From assembly GCF_927798175.1 (NCBI RefSeq), contig NZ_CAKMMP010000008.1, positions 124,001 through 188,000 on the forward strand: a stretch of DNA of 64,000 nucleotides, read 5' to 3'. Position numbers and translations under genes: made by a program. The notes beneath the pieces were generated by a model. That model did no database searches. It saw only the letters and a list, made by a program, of their open reading frames with translations, and was not told the origin of the DNA. Positions within the stretch are counted from its first letter, which is position 1. Each line of letters begins with the position of its first letter. The stretch is from Paenibacillus sp. JJ-223 (GTDB taxonomy: Bacteria > Bacillota > Bacilli > Paenibacillales > Paenibacillaceae). Positions 38,801-46,344 of the stretch are shown in pieces.

Positions 38801-38987
38801 TGACGCGCCCGAGCACGTGTCCGATATGCGGCTTTCCGTTTGCAGTAGGCGGACCTTCATAAAAAACGAAATTCGGCTTCCCTTCGCGGTTTTCGATCGA
38901 TCTTTTGAAGGTGTTTTCTTCCTTCCATTTGTTCAGCATGCGCAGTTCTCTTGCGCGGGCCTTCTCCTTGACGTCAACTCTTTGCAT
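35892..38987 (-). CDS. ileS: isoleucyl-tRNA synthetase, type 2 (IleS2)
   Basis: A 1031-residue class I synthetase that charges tRNA-Ile. HIGH is read as HIGH at residues 54-57 ([10 protein letters not shown]) and KMSKS at 592-596 ([10 protein letters not shown]). The length, the absence of a C-terminal zinc finger, and [20 protein letters not shown] fit the eukaryote-like type 2 enzymes rather than the ~920-residue type 1 of Bacillus subtilis. Type 2 enzymes are known to tolerate mupirocin. AAAGGAAA precedes ATG 38987. It stands alone behind a T-box leader. Confidence 0.95.
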   Translation of the reverse strand: [1031 protein letters not shown]

Positions 38988-39028
38988 GATGATATCTTTC
39001 CTTTCGACATTGGTTAATTGTGGACCGT

Positions 39029-39065
39029 TTCAATCCCCCTAAATCCCCCTTCCCAAGGGGGACCC
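39029..39065. repeat. CCCCCT-rich inverted repeat near the ileS start
   Basis: CAATCCCCCTAAATCCCCCT is followed by TCCCAAGGGGGACC, so TCCCCCTT and AAGGGGGA fold into a tight hairpin. It lies about 40-80 bases before ileS. Bases 39066-39204, between it and the tandem array, are GC-rich with no gene. Confidence 0.6.
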
Positions 39066-39204
39066 CATAGGCGCTCCGCCCTCTGGACACCCGGCATGGT
39101 TTGTCGGGGGCGAGCATGCGGCGCGTGGGTGATGCTGCGTGCGGGGAGTCGGCCCTTATGCGGCTGTTCCTTTTCAGGAACGCCCCAGGGCCTCGACTTC
39201 GCCG

Positions 39205-39804
39205 CATGGGGCCCTTTGGCCGATGGCTTCGCTCCATCGGCGGTGGGCTCTCTGCCTGAGGTCCCTGCGGGCCTCATGGGCGATCGCCTTGGCGAGGCCT
39301 TTGGGCCGATGGCTTCGCTCCATCGGCGCTGGGCTCTCTGCCTGAGGTCCCTGCGGGCCTCATGGACGCTCGCCTTGGCGGGGCCCTTTGGCCGATGGCT
39401 TCGCTCCATCGGCGCTGGGCTCCCTGCCTGAGGTCCCTGCGGGCCTCATGGGCGTTCGCCTTGGCGGGCCCTTTGGCCGATGGCTTCGCCCCATCGGCGG
39501 TCGGCTCCCTGCCTGAGGTCCCTGCGGGCCTCATGGGCGATCGCCTTGGCGGAGGCTCTGGCCGATTGCTTCGCTCCATCGGCGGTGGGCTCCCTGCCTG
39601 AGGTCCCTGCGGGCCTCATGGGCGCTCGCCTTGGCGGGGCCTTTGGGCCGATGGCTTCGCCCCATCGGCGCTGGGCTCTCTGCCTGAAGTCCCTGCGGGC
39701 CTCATGGGCGCTCGCCTTGGCGAGGCCTTTGGGCCGATGGCTTCGCTCCATCGGCGGTGGGCTCTCTGCCTGAGGTCCCTGCGGGCCTCATGGGCGATCG
39801 CCTT
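39205..39804. repeat. tandem array of seven 85-86 bp GC-rich units
   Basis: The word CCGATGG or CCGATTG recurs at 39220, 39306, 39392, 39477, 39562, 39648 and 39734, so the period is 86, 86, 85, 85, 86, 86. Each unit holds two hairpins: CCGATGG-CTTCGCT-CCATCGG and TGAGGTCC-CTGC-GGGCCTCA, plus a GGCGATCGCC-like palindrome that varies. The period is not a multiple of three and shifts by one base, so the frames that run across it are not proteins. Units differ at a handful of positions. On the minus strand the array lies in the ileS leader, between the T-box terminator and the start codon. Confidence 0.93.
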
Positions 39805-39815
39805 TTTTAAACACC

Positions 39816-40110
39816 AAAAAACCCCGTCCCGGAAAGGGACGAGGTTGTGCTCGCGTTACCACCCTAATTCTGTTCATCACAAACCATAACCAAATGTCTT
39901 GGGTATGCTTTGTCATCAACAGCACTTATGCCCTGCTCAGTATACAGGGTGCCGATATAACGTTCGGCTAACGGCTTCGCTTACGCACGGATACATTAAA
40001 CCGCTTCAGCGTCGCTTCTCCGGGATGATATTCGGCTATAACCCATCCATTGGCTTGCACCAAACGCCAACTCTCTGAGGGATGCAATCATAACGTACTG
40101 AACCCGTCAT
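39816..40110 (-). ncRNA. T-box riboswitch controlling ileS
   Basis: In transcript order: a stem I region with AGAGAGTTGGCG and GGTGCAAGCCAA, a specifier stretch GAATATCATCCC in which ATC reads isoleucine, a helical stretch GTAAGCGAAGCCGTTAGC, the T-box AGGGTGGTAACGCG (plus 39852-39865) and a terminator stem AACCTCGTCCC/GGGACGGGGTT with TTTTTT (39816-39846). The known mechanism is that uncharged tRNA-Ile pairs with the specifier and the T-box bulge and favours the antiterminator. The outer limits are approximate. Confidence 0.92.
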
Positions 40111-40135
40111 GGAATCACTATTCATTATGAATATA

Positions 40136-40164
40136 GTTATAGCCTCTTTACCGATAAAAGTCAA
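40136..40164 (-). promoter_or_regulatory. SigA-type promoter of the ileS leader
   Basis: TTGACT (-35) and TATAAC (-10) with a 17-base spacer on the minus strand, just past the divIVA stop. Initiation near 40129 gives a leader of about 1.1 kb before ileS. Confidence 0.75.
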
Positions 40165-40176
40165 CCGGGCGGGCGT

Positions 40177-40686
40177 TTAATAAATTTCCTTCATTTCCCG
40201 TTCGCGTTCAAGGACTTCTTGTTCCCGGCTCTCCAGCGCTTCCCAACCGTCCTGAGACAACAGTTCCAATTGGGCCTCGACCAGCGTACGGAAACGGGCG
40301 CGGTAAATGGATGCCTGCTTTTTCAGCTCTTCCACTTCCAAAGAAACCTTGCGCGATTTCGCCAAAGCCTCGTTGACGATTCGGTCGGCGTTTTTCTCCG
40401 CTTCCTTCACGATCAGCTGAGCTTCCTTCTTGGCGTTGTTCTTCACATCGTCCGCTGCTTCCTGGGCGATAATGATCGTTTTGCTAAGCGTCTCCTCAAT
40501 CGTGGCAAAATGGTCCAGCTTCTCCTGAACGGACAGCAACTGATTGGTCAGTTCCTTGTTTTCGCGGATGACGCCTTCGTAATCTTTGATGACTTGATCA
40601 AGAAATTCGTTGACTTCATCCTCGTCGTACCCGCGCAACCGTCGGGAGAATTCCTTGTTGTGTATGTCCAGCGGCGTTAATGGCAA
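40177..40686 (-). CDS. divIVA: cell-division / polarity protein DivIVA
   Basis: A 169-residue coiled-coil protein that binds curved membrane and marks septa and poles. The N-terminal membrane-binding domain starts PLTPLDIHNKEFSRRLRG and continues YDEDEVNEFLDQVIKDYE; the rest is a long heptad coiled coil (about residues 40-140). A TTG at 40686 behind AGGAGGT with a 6-base spacer gives the family N-terminus Met-Pro-Leu-Thr-Pro. It is the last gene of the ylm group downstream of ftsZ. Confidence 0.95.
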   Translation of the reverse strand: MPLTPLDIHNKEFSRRLRGYDEDEVNEFLDQVIKDYEGVIRENKELTNQLLSVQEKLDHFATIEETLSKTIIIAQEAADDVKNNAKKEAQLIVKEAEKNADRIVNEALAKSRKVSLEVEELKKQASIYRARFRTLVEAQLELLSQDGWEALESREQEVLEREREMKEIY

Positions 40687-40934
40687 GCTGTCCACCTCCT
40701 GTAAAAGTTCCTTCTCGTGCCGAGAAAGTTTGCAGCATATATAGGTTTCTTACAAAGAAGCCAGGCAACCGGCTTCTTGGAAGATTCCTACGTTTGCATC
40801 ATGGAATGAGATACGGTGAACCCGGAGGGCCATACAGCATCCCATCCATCCTCATTGTTTATCGGAAACCCCAAATATTTATTTCACCTTTAGTTTAGTT
40901 ATTTCGACAAGAATAAGAGATTTCCTGCAACGAG

Positions 40935-41717
40935 CTATGCAAATTTGCCGATTTTTACGCGACAGCGTCCTTTTTTGGTCATGCCATCCAGTTCCAGTAC
41001 CTTAAACCGACCAAATCCGCGAACGGAAACGACATCCCCTGCGTTGAGAAGCTTGGACGGGTCTTCTTCCACTTTCCAGTTCACGCGGCAGCGACCCGCT
41101 TTGATCGGGAGCAGCGCCTTGCTTCGGCTCATCCGGTATACGTCCGCGCAAATGCCGTCCAGCCGCAAAGAAGCAACGGTGATGTCCAGAATCTCAAGCT
41201 TCGTTTCCGACCATCGCAATTGATCCAGCGGCAGCAGCTCGGTAAATACGTGCACCCGATGCACCTGATTCATTTGCAGCGATAAAAAAGCGCTGGTTTC
41301 CGACGCTACCACAGCGTGGCACCCGTCTTCCAGCACTTGGATATCCCCGATTTTGCCGCGTTTCATGCCAAGCCCGAGCAAAGCTCCCATGTAGTCGCCG
41401 TGCTCCAATTCGGCAATTTTGGAGTCATCGGACGAAATGCTGAGCACCTGCATATTCATATCTTCATCGTCAAGGTAGCGGTAATCCGGGGCGATCAGAG
41501 CACGCTTTCGTTCGGCGGACGCGTATCCGCCGTCAAAACGCACTTGGACATCCGTCCGCCGATTGACTAGCGTTTGCAGTATAAACATCTGCCTGGGATC
41601 CAAAAAATCCGTCAGCCGGGTGTCATGCCTTTCCCCGGCACGTTCCACCCATTCCGCTGCCTTATCCACGAAATCCCGTTCATCCGGCGTAAAATGTTCA
41701 TATATTCCATTACCCAT
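40935..41717 (-). CDS. ylmH: S4-domain RNA-binding protein YlmH
   Basis: A 260-residue protein. Residues 1-175 form the YlmH N-terminal domain (FVDKAAEWVERAGERHDTRL, then VRFDGGYASAERKR), and the C-terminal S4 domain begins near ADVYRMSRSKALLPIKAGRC. Homologues in Bacillus bind stalled large ribosomal subunits in a quality-control pathway. It lies between ylmG and divIVA as in other Bacillales. GTAGGA precedes the ATG. Confidence 0.92.
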   Translation of the reverse strand: MGNGIYEHFTPDERDFVDKAAEWVERAGERHDTRLTDFLDPRQMFILQTLVNRRTDVQVRFDGGYASAERKRALIAPDYRYLDDEDMNMQVLSISSDDSKIAELEHGDYMGALLGLGMKRGKIGDIQVLEDGCHAVVASETSAFLSLQMNQVHRVHVFTELLPLDQLRWSETKLEILDITVASLRLDGICADVYRMSRSKALLPIKAGRCRVNWKVEEDPSKLLNAGDVVSVRGFGRFKVLELDGMTKKGRCRVKIGKFA

Positions 41718-41731
41718 GGTCGGTTCCTACC

Positions 41732-41998
41732 TTACATAAAACGGAGAAGAATGGACTTCAAGCCCACTTCCGCCAATTGAAGTGTAATCAAGGCCACGAT
41801 CGGCGAAATGTCCAGCATTCCGAATAACGGCGGAATAAACCGCCTGAACGGGCTCAGGAAAGGTTCAACGAGTTTGGCAAGCCATTCTCCGACAGCGCTC
41901 TCCCGAGCATTGGGAAGCCACGACAAAAGCACATACGCAATAATCATGTAGAGGTAAATTTGGAACGCGATGGATACGACACTATAAATTAGACTCAA
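41732..41998 (-). CDS. ylmG: YggT/YlmG-family membrane protein
   Basis: An 88-residue protein with two membrane segments (YSVVSIAFQIYLYMIIAYVLLSWL and ISPIVALITLQLAEVGL) joined by the conserved PFLSPFRRFIPPLFGMLD loop. The family is linked to division-cluster gene order and to membrane or nucleoid organisation; its biochemical role is unclear. Start is TTG behind GAGGTG, eight bases after the sepF stop. Confidence 0.9.
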   Translation of the reverse strand: MSLIYSVVSIAFQIYLYMIIAYVLLSWLPNARESAVGEWLAKLVEPFLSPFRRFIPPLFGMLDISPIVALITLQLAEVGLKSILLRFM

Positions 41999-42005
41999 AA
42001 AAGGC

Positions 42006-42473
42006 TCACCTCATCCTGTTATAATCTTGTTCGCTCTCAGCCAGAATTTCCGTAATGGTACCCTGGATCTCTACCGTGTCTGGCGTGCAGAGAAAAATGT
42101 TACCGCCGATTTTGGAAATACCGCCGCCCAAGGCGTACACCGTTCCGCTCAAAAAATCAATGACGCGCAAAGCCTGGTCCTGGCGAACACGCTGCAAATT
42201 AACGACGACCGTACGATGCGAACGCAGATGATCGGCAATTTCTTGAGCCTCGTCATAGGAGCGCGGTTCATACAAAACAACTTTCACATTTTTCTGGGAA
42301 TGAATGCTTACCACATTATTGCCCCTTTGTGTTCTACGTTTATCCAGCTCGGAGGTTTCAGGTTCATGGTGATCCGGCTCGGATTCTTCTTGTGCAGCCA
42401 AACGTTCACGTTCCACAATCTCTTCTTCTTCCTGGAGTCCAAAGAAATTCATGAATTTATTCATTACGCTCAT
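42006..42473 (-). CDS. sepF: cell division protein SepF
   Basis: A 155-residue protein. A short N-terminal amphipathic membrane anchor (MSVMNKFMNFFGLQ) and an acidic linker precede the SepF core: VVLYEPRSYDEAQEIADHL, then VVNLQRVRQDQALRVIDFLSG and GGGISKIGGNIFLCTP. SepF polymerises into rings, binds FtsZ and, with FtsA, ties the Z ring to the membrane. AGGAGG with a 7-base spacer; overlaps ylmE by four bases. Confidence 0.95.
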   Translation of the reverse strand: MSVMNKFMNFFGLQEEEEIVERERLAAQEESEPDHHEPETSELDKRRTQRGNNVVSIHSQKNVKVVLYEPRSYDEAQEIADHLRSHRTVVVNLQRVRQDQALRVIDFLSGTVYALGGGISKIGGNIFLCTPDTVEIQGTITEILAESEQDYNRMR

Positions 42474-43165
42474 CGTGAACCCTCCTCTTTCCCTACGAGA
42501 ATCGATCCCAGTCGAACCCAGGTTGCTCCCTCTTCAATCGCCACTTCAAAATCATTGGACATGCCCATGGATAATTCAGTCAGCGGTTCTTGTGTCAGGG
42601 CCTGTCCATTCAAACGGTCTCGCAGTTCCCGCAATCCGCGAAATACGGGACGAGTCAGCTCCGGGTCCTCTTCATGAGGGGCCATCGTCATTAAACCGAT
42701 AACCTTGATATGATCCAATGAGCCTATTTCACGTAAAAAGCCGGCTGCGTCTTCAGGCTGCAAACCATACTTGCTCTCTTCACCCGAAATGTTGACCTGC
42801 AAAAACGTTTCCACGCCAATGCCCAGCGCAGCCGCCTTTTTGTTCAATTCCTTCGCCAGCGATAACCGGTCCAGCGAATGTATGTAACGAAATTTTCCGA
42901 CAACGTCCTTGACCTTGTTCGTCTGCAGGTGGCCGATAAAATGCCAAGTTCCCTGCTGCCCATAGGCTTCCCATTTGGCCTGCGCATCCTGCCAGCGATT
43001 TTCTCCGATATGCTCAAGCCCGCGGTCCAGCACAGCTCCCGTCGTTTCCAGCGAAACGTACTTCGTGACGGCAATCACGTTAACATCCTCGCGATTGCGG
43101 CCGCTGCGCCGACACGCGGCTTCGATCTTCTGATTTACCTGTTGTATACGTTCCTCCAAAGACAC
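42470..43165 (-). CDS. ylmE: YggS-family PLP homeostasis protein (YlmE)
   Basis: A 231-residue alanine racemase-like barrel that carries PLP without known enzyme activity. VIAVTKYVSLETTGAVLDRG contains the PLP lysine, followed by HIGENRWQDAQAKWEAYG, HFIGHLQTNKVKD and GMSNDFEVAIEEGATWVRLG. It keeps vitamin B6 and amino-acid pools balanced. Start is GTG behind GAGAGGTG. Confidence 0.94.
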   Translation of the reverse strand: MSLEERIQQVNQKIEAACRRSGRNREDVNVIAVTKYVSLETTGAVLDRGLEHIGENRWQDAQAKWEAYGQQGTWHFIGHLQTNKVKDVVGKFRYIHSLDRLSLAKELNKKAAALGIGVETFLQVNISGEESKYGLQPEDAAGFLREIGSLDHIKVIGLMTMAPHEEDPELTRPVFRGLRELRDRLNGQALTQEPLTELSMGMSNDFEVAIEEGATWVRLGSILVGKEEGSR

Positions 43166-43171
43166 AGAGGG

Positions 43172-44074
43172 TCACCTCTCTTCCAGCCCAATCCAGCTAG
43201 CCATGCGCCCGGTAGTTCCGTTTTCTTTCCGGTAAGAGAAGAAAATGTCCGGGTTGCAGCTTGTACACCAAGTAGTACATTCGATATGATCCGGCAATAT
43301 TCCTGCTTTCATCATAATGTGTCGATTGCATTCTTTCAAGTTTAACATCGTTTTGCCATTGCCGGCCGAATGGAAGATCAGGTTGCCATTTGCCCCATAC
43401 CCCTCATTACCCTCGGCCCCGTCAAGCCAAACCCGCACATGTTTCATGACAGCCTCATCCACCTCGTAACAGCAATCGCCGATGGAAGGGCCGATCGCGG
43501 TTCGGATATGATGCCTTTGGCTGCCGTACTCCTGCTCCATTTTCTCGATCACGGATTCGGCAATGCCCGCTACCGTCCCTTTCCAGCCGGCATGAGCAAG
43601 CCCTACTGCACCTCGTACGGGATCGTAGAAATATAATGGCACGCAGTCCGCGTAGAAGGAGGTCAGCAGGACACCCGGCACATCCGTAACCAAGCCGTCC
43701 GTATCTTGAAAGGCAGATTCGCGATCCATCCACCCCCGCCCCCGGTCTTCAGCCCGAACGACGGCAACCCGTTTGCCATGAACCTGCTCTCCGCACGTCC
43801 AGGCACTTTCCGAAAAGCCCAGCTTGGATGCAATCCGCTTTCGATTGTTGAGAACCGTTACCGGATCGTCACCGACGTGATACGCACAATTCAGGCTTCC
43901 ATAAGGAGCACTTCCGTTCCCTCCCTGCCTCGTCGTAAATCCTGCACTCAAACCGTCATATTGCTCTCTCCACGGCTTCACATATATCAACAACGGCTCG
44001 GGAGCCGCTGCATTTTCCGGGCCCCCACTCTTAAGCATCTGTTCCTGTTCCAACACAAAAGGTTCCATCTTCAT
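43172..44074 (-). CDS. ylmD: PgeF/YlmD-type multicopper-oxidase-like protein
   Basis: A 300-residue protein of the laccase-domain (DUF152) family: TTRQGGNGSAPYGSLNCAYH, GEQVHGKRVAVV, the His-containing AHAGWKGTVAGI and CTSCNPDIFFSYRKE. Members hydrolyse wrongly made muramyl-type or purine nucleoside bonds, and reported activities include adenosine deaminase and peptidoglycan-precursor editing. GAGGTG lies 6 bases before ATG 44074; a GTG nine bases upstream is less likely. Confidence 0.9.
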   Translation of the reverse strand: MKMEPFVLEQEQMLKSGGPENAAAPEPLLIYVKPWREQYDGLSAGFTTRQGGNGSAPYGSLNCAYHVGDDPVTVLNNRKRIASKLGFSESAWTCGEQVHGKRVAVVRAEDRGRGWMDRESAFQDTDGLVTDVPGVLLTSFYADCVPLYFYDPVRGAVGLAHAGWKGTVAGIAESVIEKMEQEYGSQRHHIRTAIGPSIGDCCYEVDEAVMKHVRVWLDGAEGNEGYGANGNLIFHSAGNGKTMLNLKECNRHIMMKAGILPDHIECTTWCTSCNPDIFFSYRKENGTTGRMASWIGLEER

Positions 44075-44127
44075 ATTTTTCACCTCGCAAGCTCCAGTGT
44101 ACCAAATGAACCCCTGTCCTGTCTCGT

Positions 44128-44517
44128 TCAGATCGACCGGCGCTGACTTCGCTCCAGACGTTCCGTTCGATCCATTCGTTCTGCGCGGCTGATCTGCGCA
44201 TCATACATGCGAGCCTCGCGTTCCCCTTCATCGTATGAAGGCTCCTTGACTTCATCCATCTTCACCAATATGACGTCGGAGCCGATCTTGACGATGTTTC
44301 GCCATGGAATGATTAGGTCCGTGCCCCCTCCAAACAATCCCATGAAGCGGGTATACCCCGGCACCACGATGGCCTCGATCCTCCCCTGCCTTAAATCCAG
44401 TTCCAAATCGCTGATCTGACCCAATCGTTTGCCATCGGTAATATTGATGACCTCTTTGGTTTGAAAATCGGAAATCTTCATGCCTCTGCCCGTCTGGGCG
44501 CCCACATTTCCTTTCAT
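44128..44517 (-). CDS. ylmC: PRC-barrel protein YlmC/YmxH
   Basis: A 129-residue protein with a PRC-barrel: MKISDFQTKEVINITDGKRL, then EAIVVPGYTRFMGLFGGGTD and LIIPWRNIVKIGSDVILVK, and a basic/acidic tail. YlmC/YmxH-type proteins are sporulation-associated; the partner is unknown. ATG 44517 is taken because GGAGG stands 9 bases before it; the internal ATG at 44481, closer to the family N-terminus, has no good binding site. Confidence 0.85.
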   Translation of the reverse strand: MKGNVGAQTGRGMKISDFQTKEVINITDGKRLGQISDLELDLRQGRIEAIVVPGYTRFMGLFGGGTDLIIPWRNIVKIGSDVILVKMDEVKEPSYDEGEREARMYDAQISRAERMDRTERLERSQRRSI

Positions 44518-44654
44518 CGGGTTCCGCCTCCAGTCTGCTTCCGCTCCTGCCCGTTCTTTCATTCTATACACTATATGTACGGGCGGGGAAAAATGTCCTG
44601 TTTTTAGGCAGGCGGCCGCACAGCGAAACATCTCCGTATTACCATGCACCCCAA

Positions 44655-44690
44655 AATAAAAGAGCGACTCCGGGTTATCCCGGATCATCG
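44655..44690 (-). terminator. terminator of sigG
   Basis: GGGCGA-TGATCCGGG and CCCGGAG-TCGCTC form a long stem followed by TTTTATTTT, directly behind sigG. Confidence 0.75.
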
Positions 44691-44706
44691 CCCTATCTCG
44701 TATCGT

Positions 44707-45489
44707 TTATGACTTCACGTGTTTTTGCATCTGCTGAATGGCCGACTTCTCCAAACGCGAGACCTGTGCCTGGGAAATCCCGATTTCATCCGCCACTTCC
44801 ATTTGGGTTTTCCCTTCGAAAAAACGCATGGACAAAATCATTTTCTCCCGTTGTCCCAGCCGATGCATCGCCTCGCGCAAAGCGATTTCCTCGATCCAGG
44901 AAACGTCCTTGTTTTTGTCGTCGCTGATCTGATCCATCACATAGATGGGGTCGCCTCCGTCGTGATAAATGGGTTCGAAGAGCGATACCGGGTCCTGAAT
45001 GGCATCAAGGGCAAATACCACGTCTTCTTTGGGCACGTTCAGCGCTTCGGAAATTTCGAAAATGGTCGGTTCGCGAGAGTTTTTGTTCGTCAGGCTATCC
45101 CGGACTTGGAGCGCTTTATAAGCAATGTCCCGGAGGGAACGGGATACGCGAATCGGGTTGTTGTCGCGCAGGTATCGACGAATTTCACCGATGATCATCG
45201 GCACTGCGTATGTTGAAAATTTGACATTTTGGGATAAATCAAAATTATCAATGGCTTTCATCAGGCCTATGCAGCCAACCTGGAACAGATCATCGACAAA
45301 CTCCCCCCGATTGTTGAAACGCTGAATGACGCTGAGCACGAGGCGCAGATTGCCATTCACCAATTTCTCTCTTGCTGAGCGATCATGGTGCTGCTGAAGG
45401 GAATGAAACAATTCCCGCATTTCTACGTTGGTGAGGACAGGCAATTTTGCAGTGTCCACGCCACAAATCTCGACTTTGTTTCGGGTCAT
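44707..45489 (-). CDS. sigG: sporulation sigma factor SigG (late forespore)
   Basis: A 260-residue sigma-70 family member. Region 2 reads LFQVGCIGLMKAIDNFDLSQ with FSTYAVPMIIGEIRRYLRD, and region 4 ends EVADEIGISQAQVSRLEKSA. The N-terminus MTRNKVEICGVDTAKLPVLT is typical of SigG and distinguishes it from SigF. It drives late forespore genes after engulfment. GGGAGG precedes the ATG; a forespore-type promoter lies upstream. Confidence 0.97.
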   Translation of the reverse strand: MTRNKVEICGVDTAKLPVLTNVEMRELFHSLQQHHDRSAREKLVNGNLRLVLSVIQRFNNRGEFVDDLFQVGCIGLMKAIDNFDLSQNVKFSTYAVPMIIGEIRRYLRDNNPIRVSRSLRDIAYKALQVRDSLTNKNSREPTIFEISEALNVPKEDVVFALDAIQDPVSLFEPIYHDGGDPIYVMDQISDDKNKDVSWIEEIALREAMHRLGQREKMILSMRFFEGKTQMEVADEIGISQAQVSRLEKSAIQQMQKHVKS

Positions 45490-45523
45490 CGTGATTTACC
45501 TCCCAAGGAGAAACATTAATGTA

Positions 45524-45552
45524 CATTATCTCCGGGGCAGGCTTTTTTATTC
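45524..45552 (-). promoter_or_regulatory. candidate SigF/SigG-type promoter of sigG
   Basis: GAATA, 18 bases, then GATAATG on the minus strand (the -10 region also reads GGAGATAAT). This fits the loose forespore consensus (GHATR and CATWMTA) at most positions, ending 35 bases before the sigG start. Confidence 0.45.
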
Positions 45553-45610
45553 GCAGCTGGCATGCTTGCCAGTAATACCCATAAATTAAACAAACCGGAT
45601 CTGCGGCGCT

Positions 45611-46333
45611 TCAAACCATCTTGTTGAACTCTTTGCGCAGCCTCTTGATGATCCGTTTCTCCAGGCGGGAAATATAGGATTGGGAGATTCCCAGCAGATC
45701 GGCCACATCCTTCTGCGTTTTCTCTTCCCCGTCCTGCAGCCCGAACCGCAGCTCCATGATCATTCGCTCGCGATCGGTCAATTTGTCGAGCGCTTTATGC
45801 AAAAGCTTCCGATCGACCTGCTCTTCGATGTTTCGGTAGATTGTATCATTCTCAGTGCCAAGCACGTCAGACAGGAGCAGCTCATTTCCATCCCAATCGA
45901 TATTGAGCGGTTCATCAAACGAAACCTCTGTCCGGATTTTGCTGTTGCGCCGTAAATACATCAAAATCTCATTTTCGATACAACGCGAAGCATACGTCGC
46001 CAGCTTGATTTTTTTCTCCGGGTCAAACGTATTCACGGCTTTGATTAACCCGATGGCCCCGATGGATACCAGGTCTTCAATGTTGATGCCCGTATTTTCG
46101 AATTTGCGCGCAATGTACACCACCAGCCGCAAGTTTCGTTCGATCAGCATCGCGCGGATCGCAGCGTCGCCCGAAGAGAGCTTTTGCAGCAGATACTCTT
46201 CTTCCTCACGCGTTAACGGAGGCGGTAACGCCTCGCTTCCGCCAATGTAATAGATTTCCTCGCTCTTGAGTCCAAGCAAAAATAAAAAACGATAATATTG
46301 AAGCTGCGCTACCAGTTTCCATTTCAAAAGCAT
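45611..46333 (-). CDS. sigE: sporulation sigma factor SigE precursor (mother cell)
   Basis: A 240-residue sigma factor made as an inactive precursor. The hydrophobic N-terminal pro-segment ([20 protein letters not shown]) is expected to be cut by SpoIIGA near residue 27. Region 2 has [20 protein letters not shown] and [20 protein letters not shown], region 4 [16 protein letters not shown]. It runs early mother-cell transcription, including spoVD and spoVE in Bacillus. GGAGG with a 7-base spacer. Confidence 0.97.
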   Translation of the reverse strand: MLLKWKLVAQLQYYRFLFLLGLKSEEIYYIGGSEALPPPLTREEEEYLLQKLSSGDAAIRAMLIERNLRLVVYIARKFENTGINIEDLVSIGAIGLIKAVNTFDPEKKIKLATYASRCIENEILMYLRRNSKIRTEVSFDEPLNIDWDGNELLLSDVLGTENDTIYRNIEEQVDRKLLHKALDKLTDRERMIMELRFGLQDGEEKTQKDVADLLGISQSYISRLEKRIIKRLRKEFNKMV

Positions 46334-46344
46334 GCACGTTCCTC

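Noticed and set aside
36213-39017. 934-residue open frame on the plus strand across ileS
   Set aside because: It is the mirror frame of ileS, without motifs or a start signal.
39014-39773. Several frames of 60-140 residues across the tandem repeats on both strands
   Set aside because: The unit length is not a multiple of three and varies by one base, so repeated units fall in different frames; composition follows the repeat, not a protein.
39291-39800. GCGATCGC palindromes as a HIP1-like marker or recombination site
   Set aside because: They occur only inside some repeat units and vary between units (GCGCTCGC, GCGTTCGC), so they are part of the repeat, not an independent signal.
39205-39804. 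CRISPR array
   Set aside because: Units are contiguous and 86 bp with no unique spacers, and no cas genes lie near.
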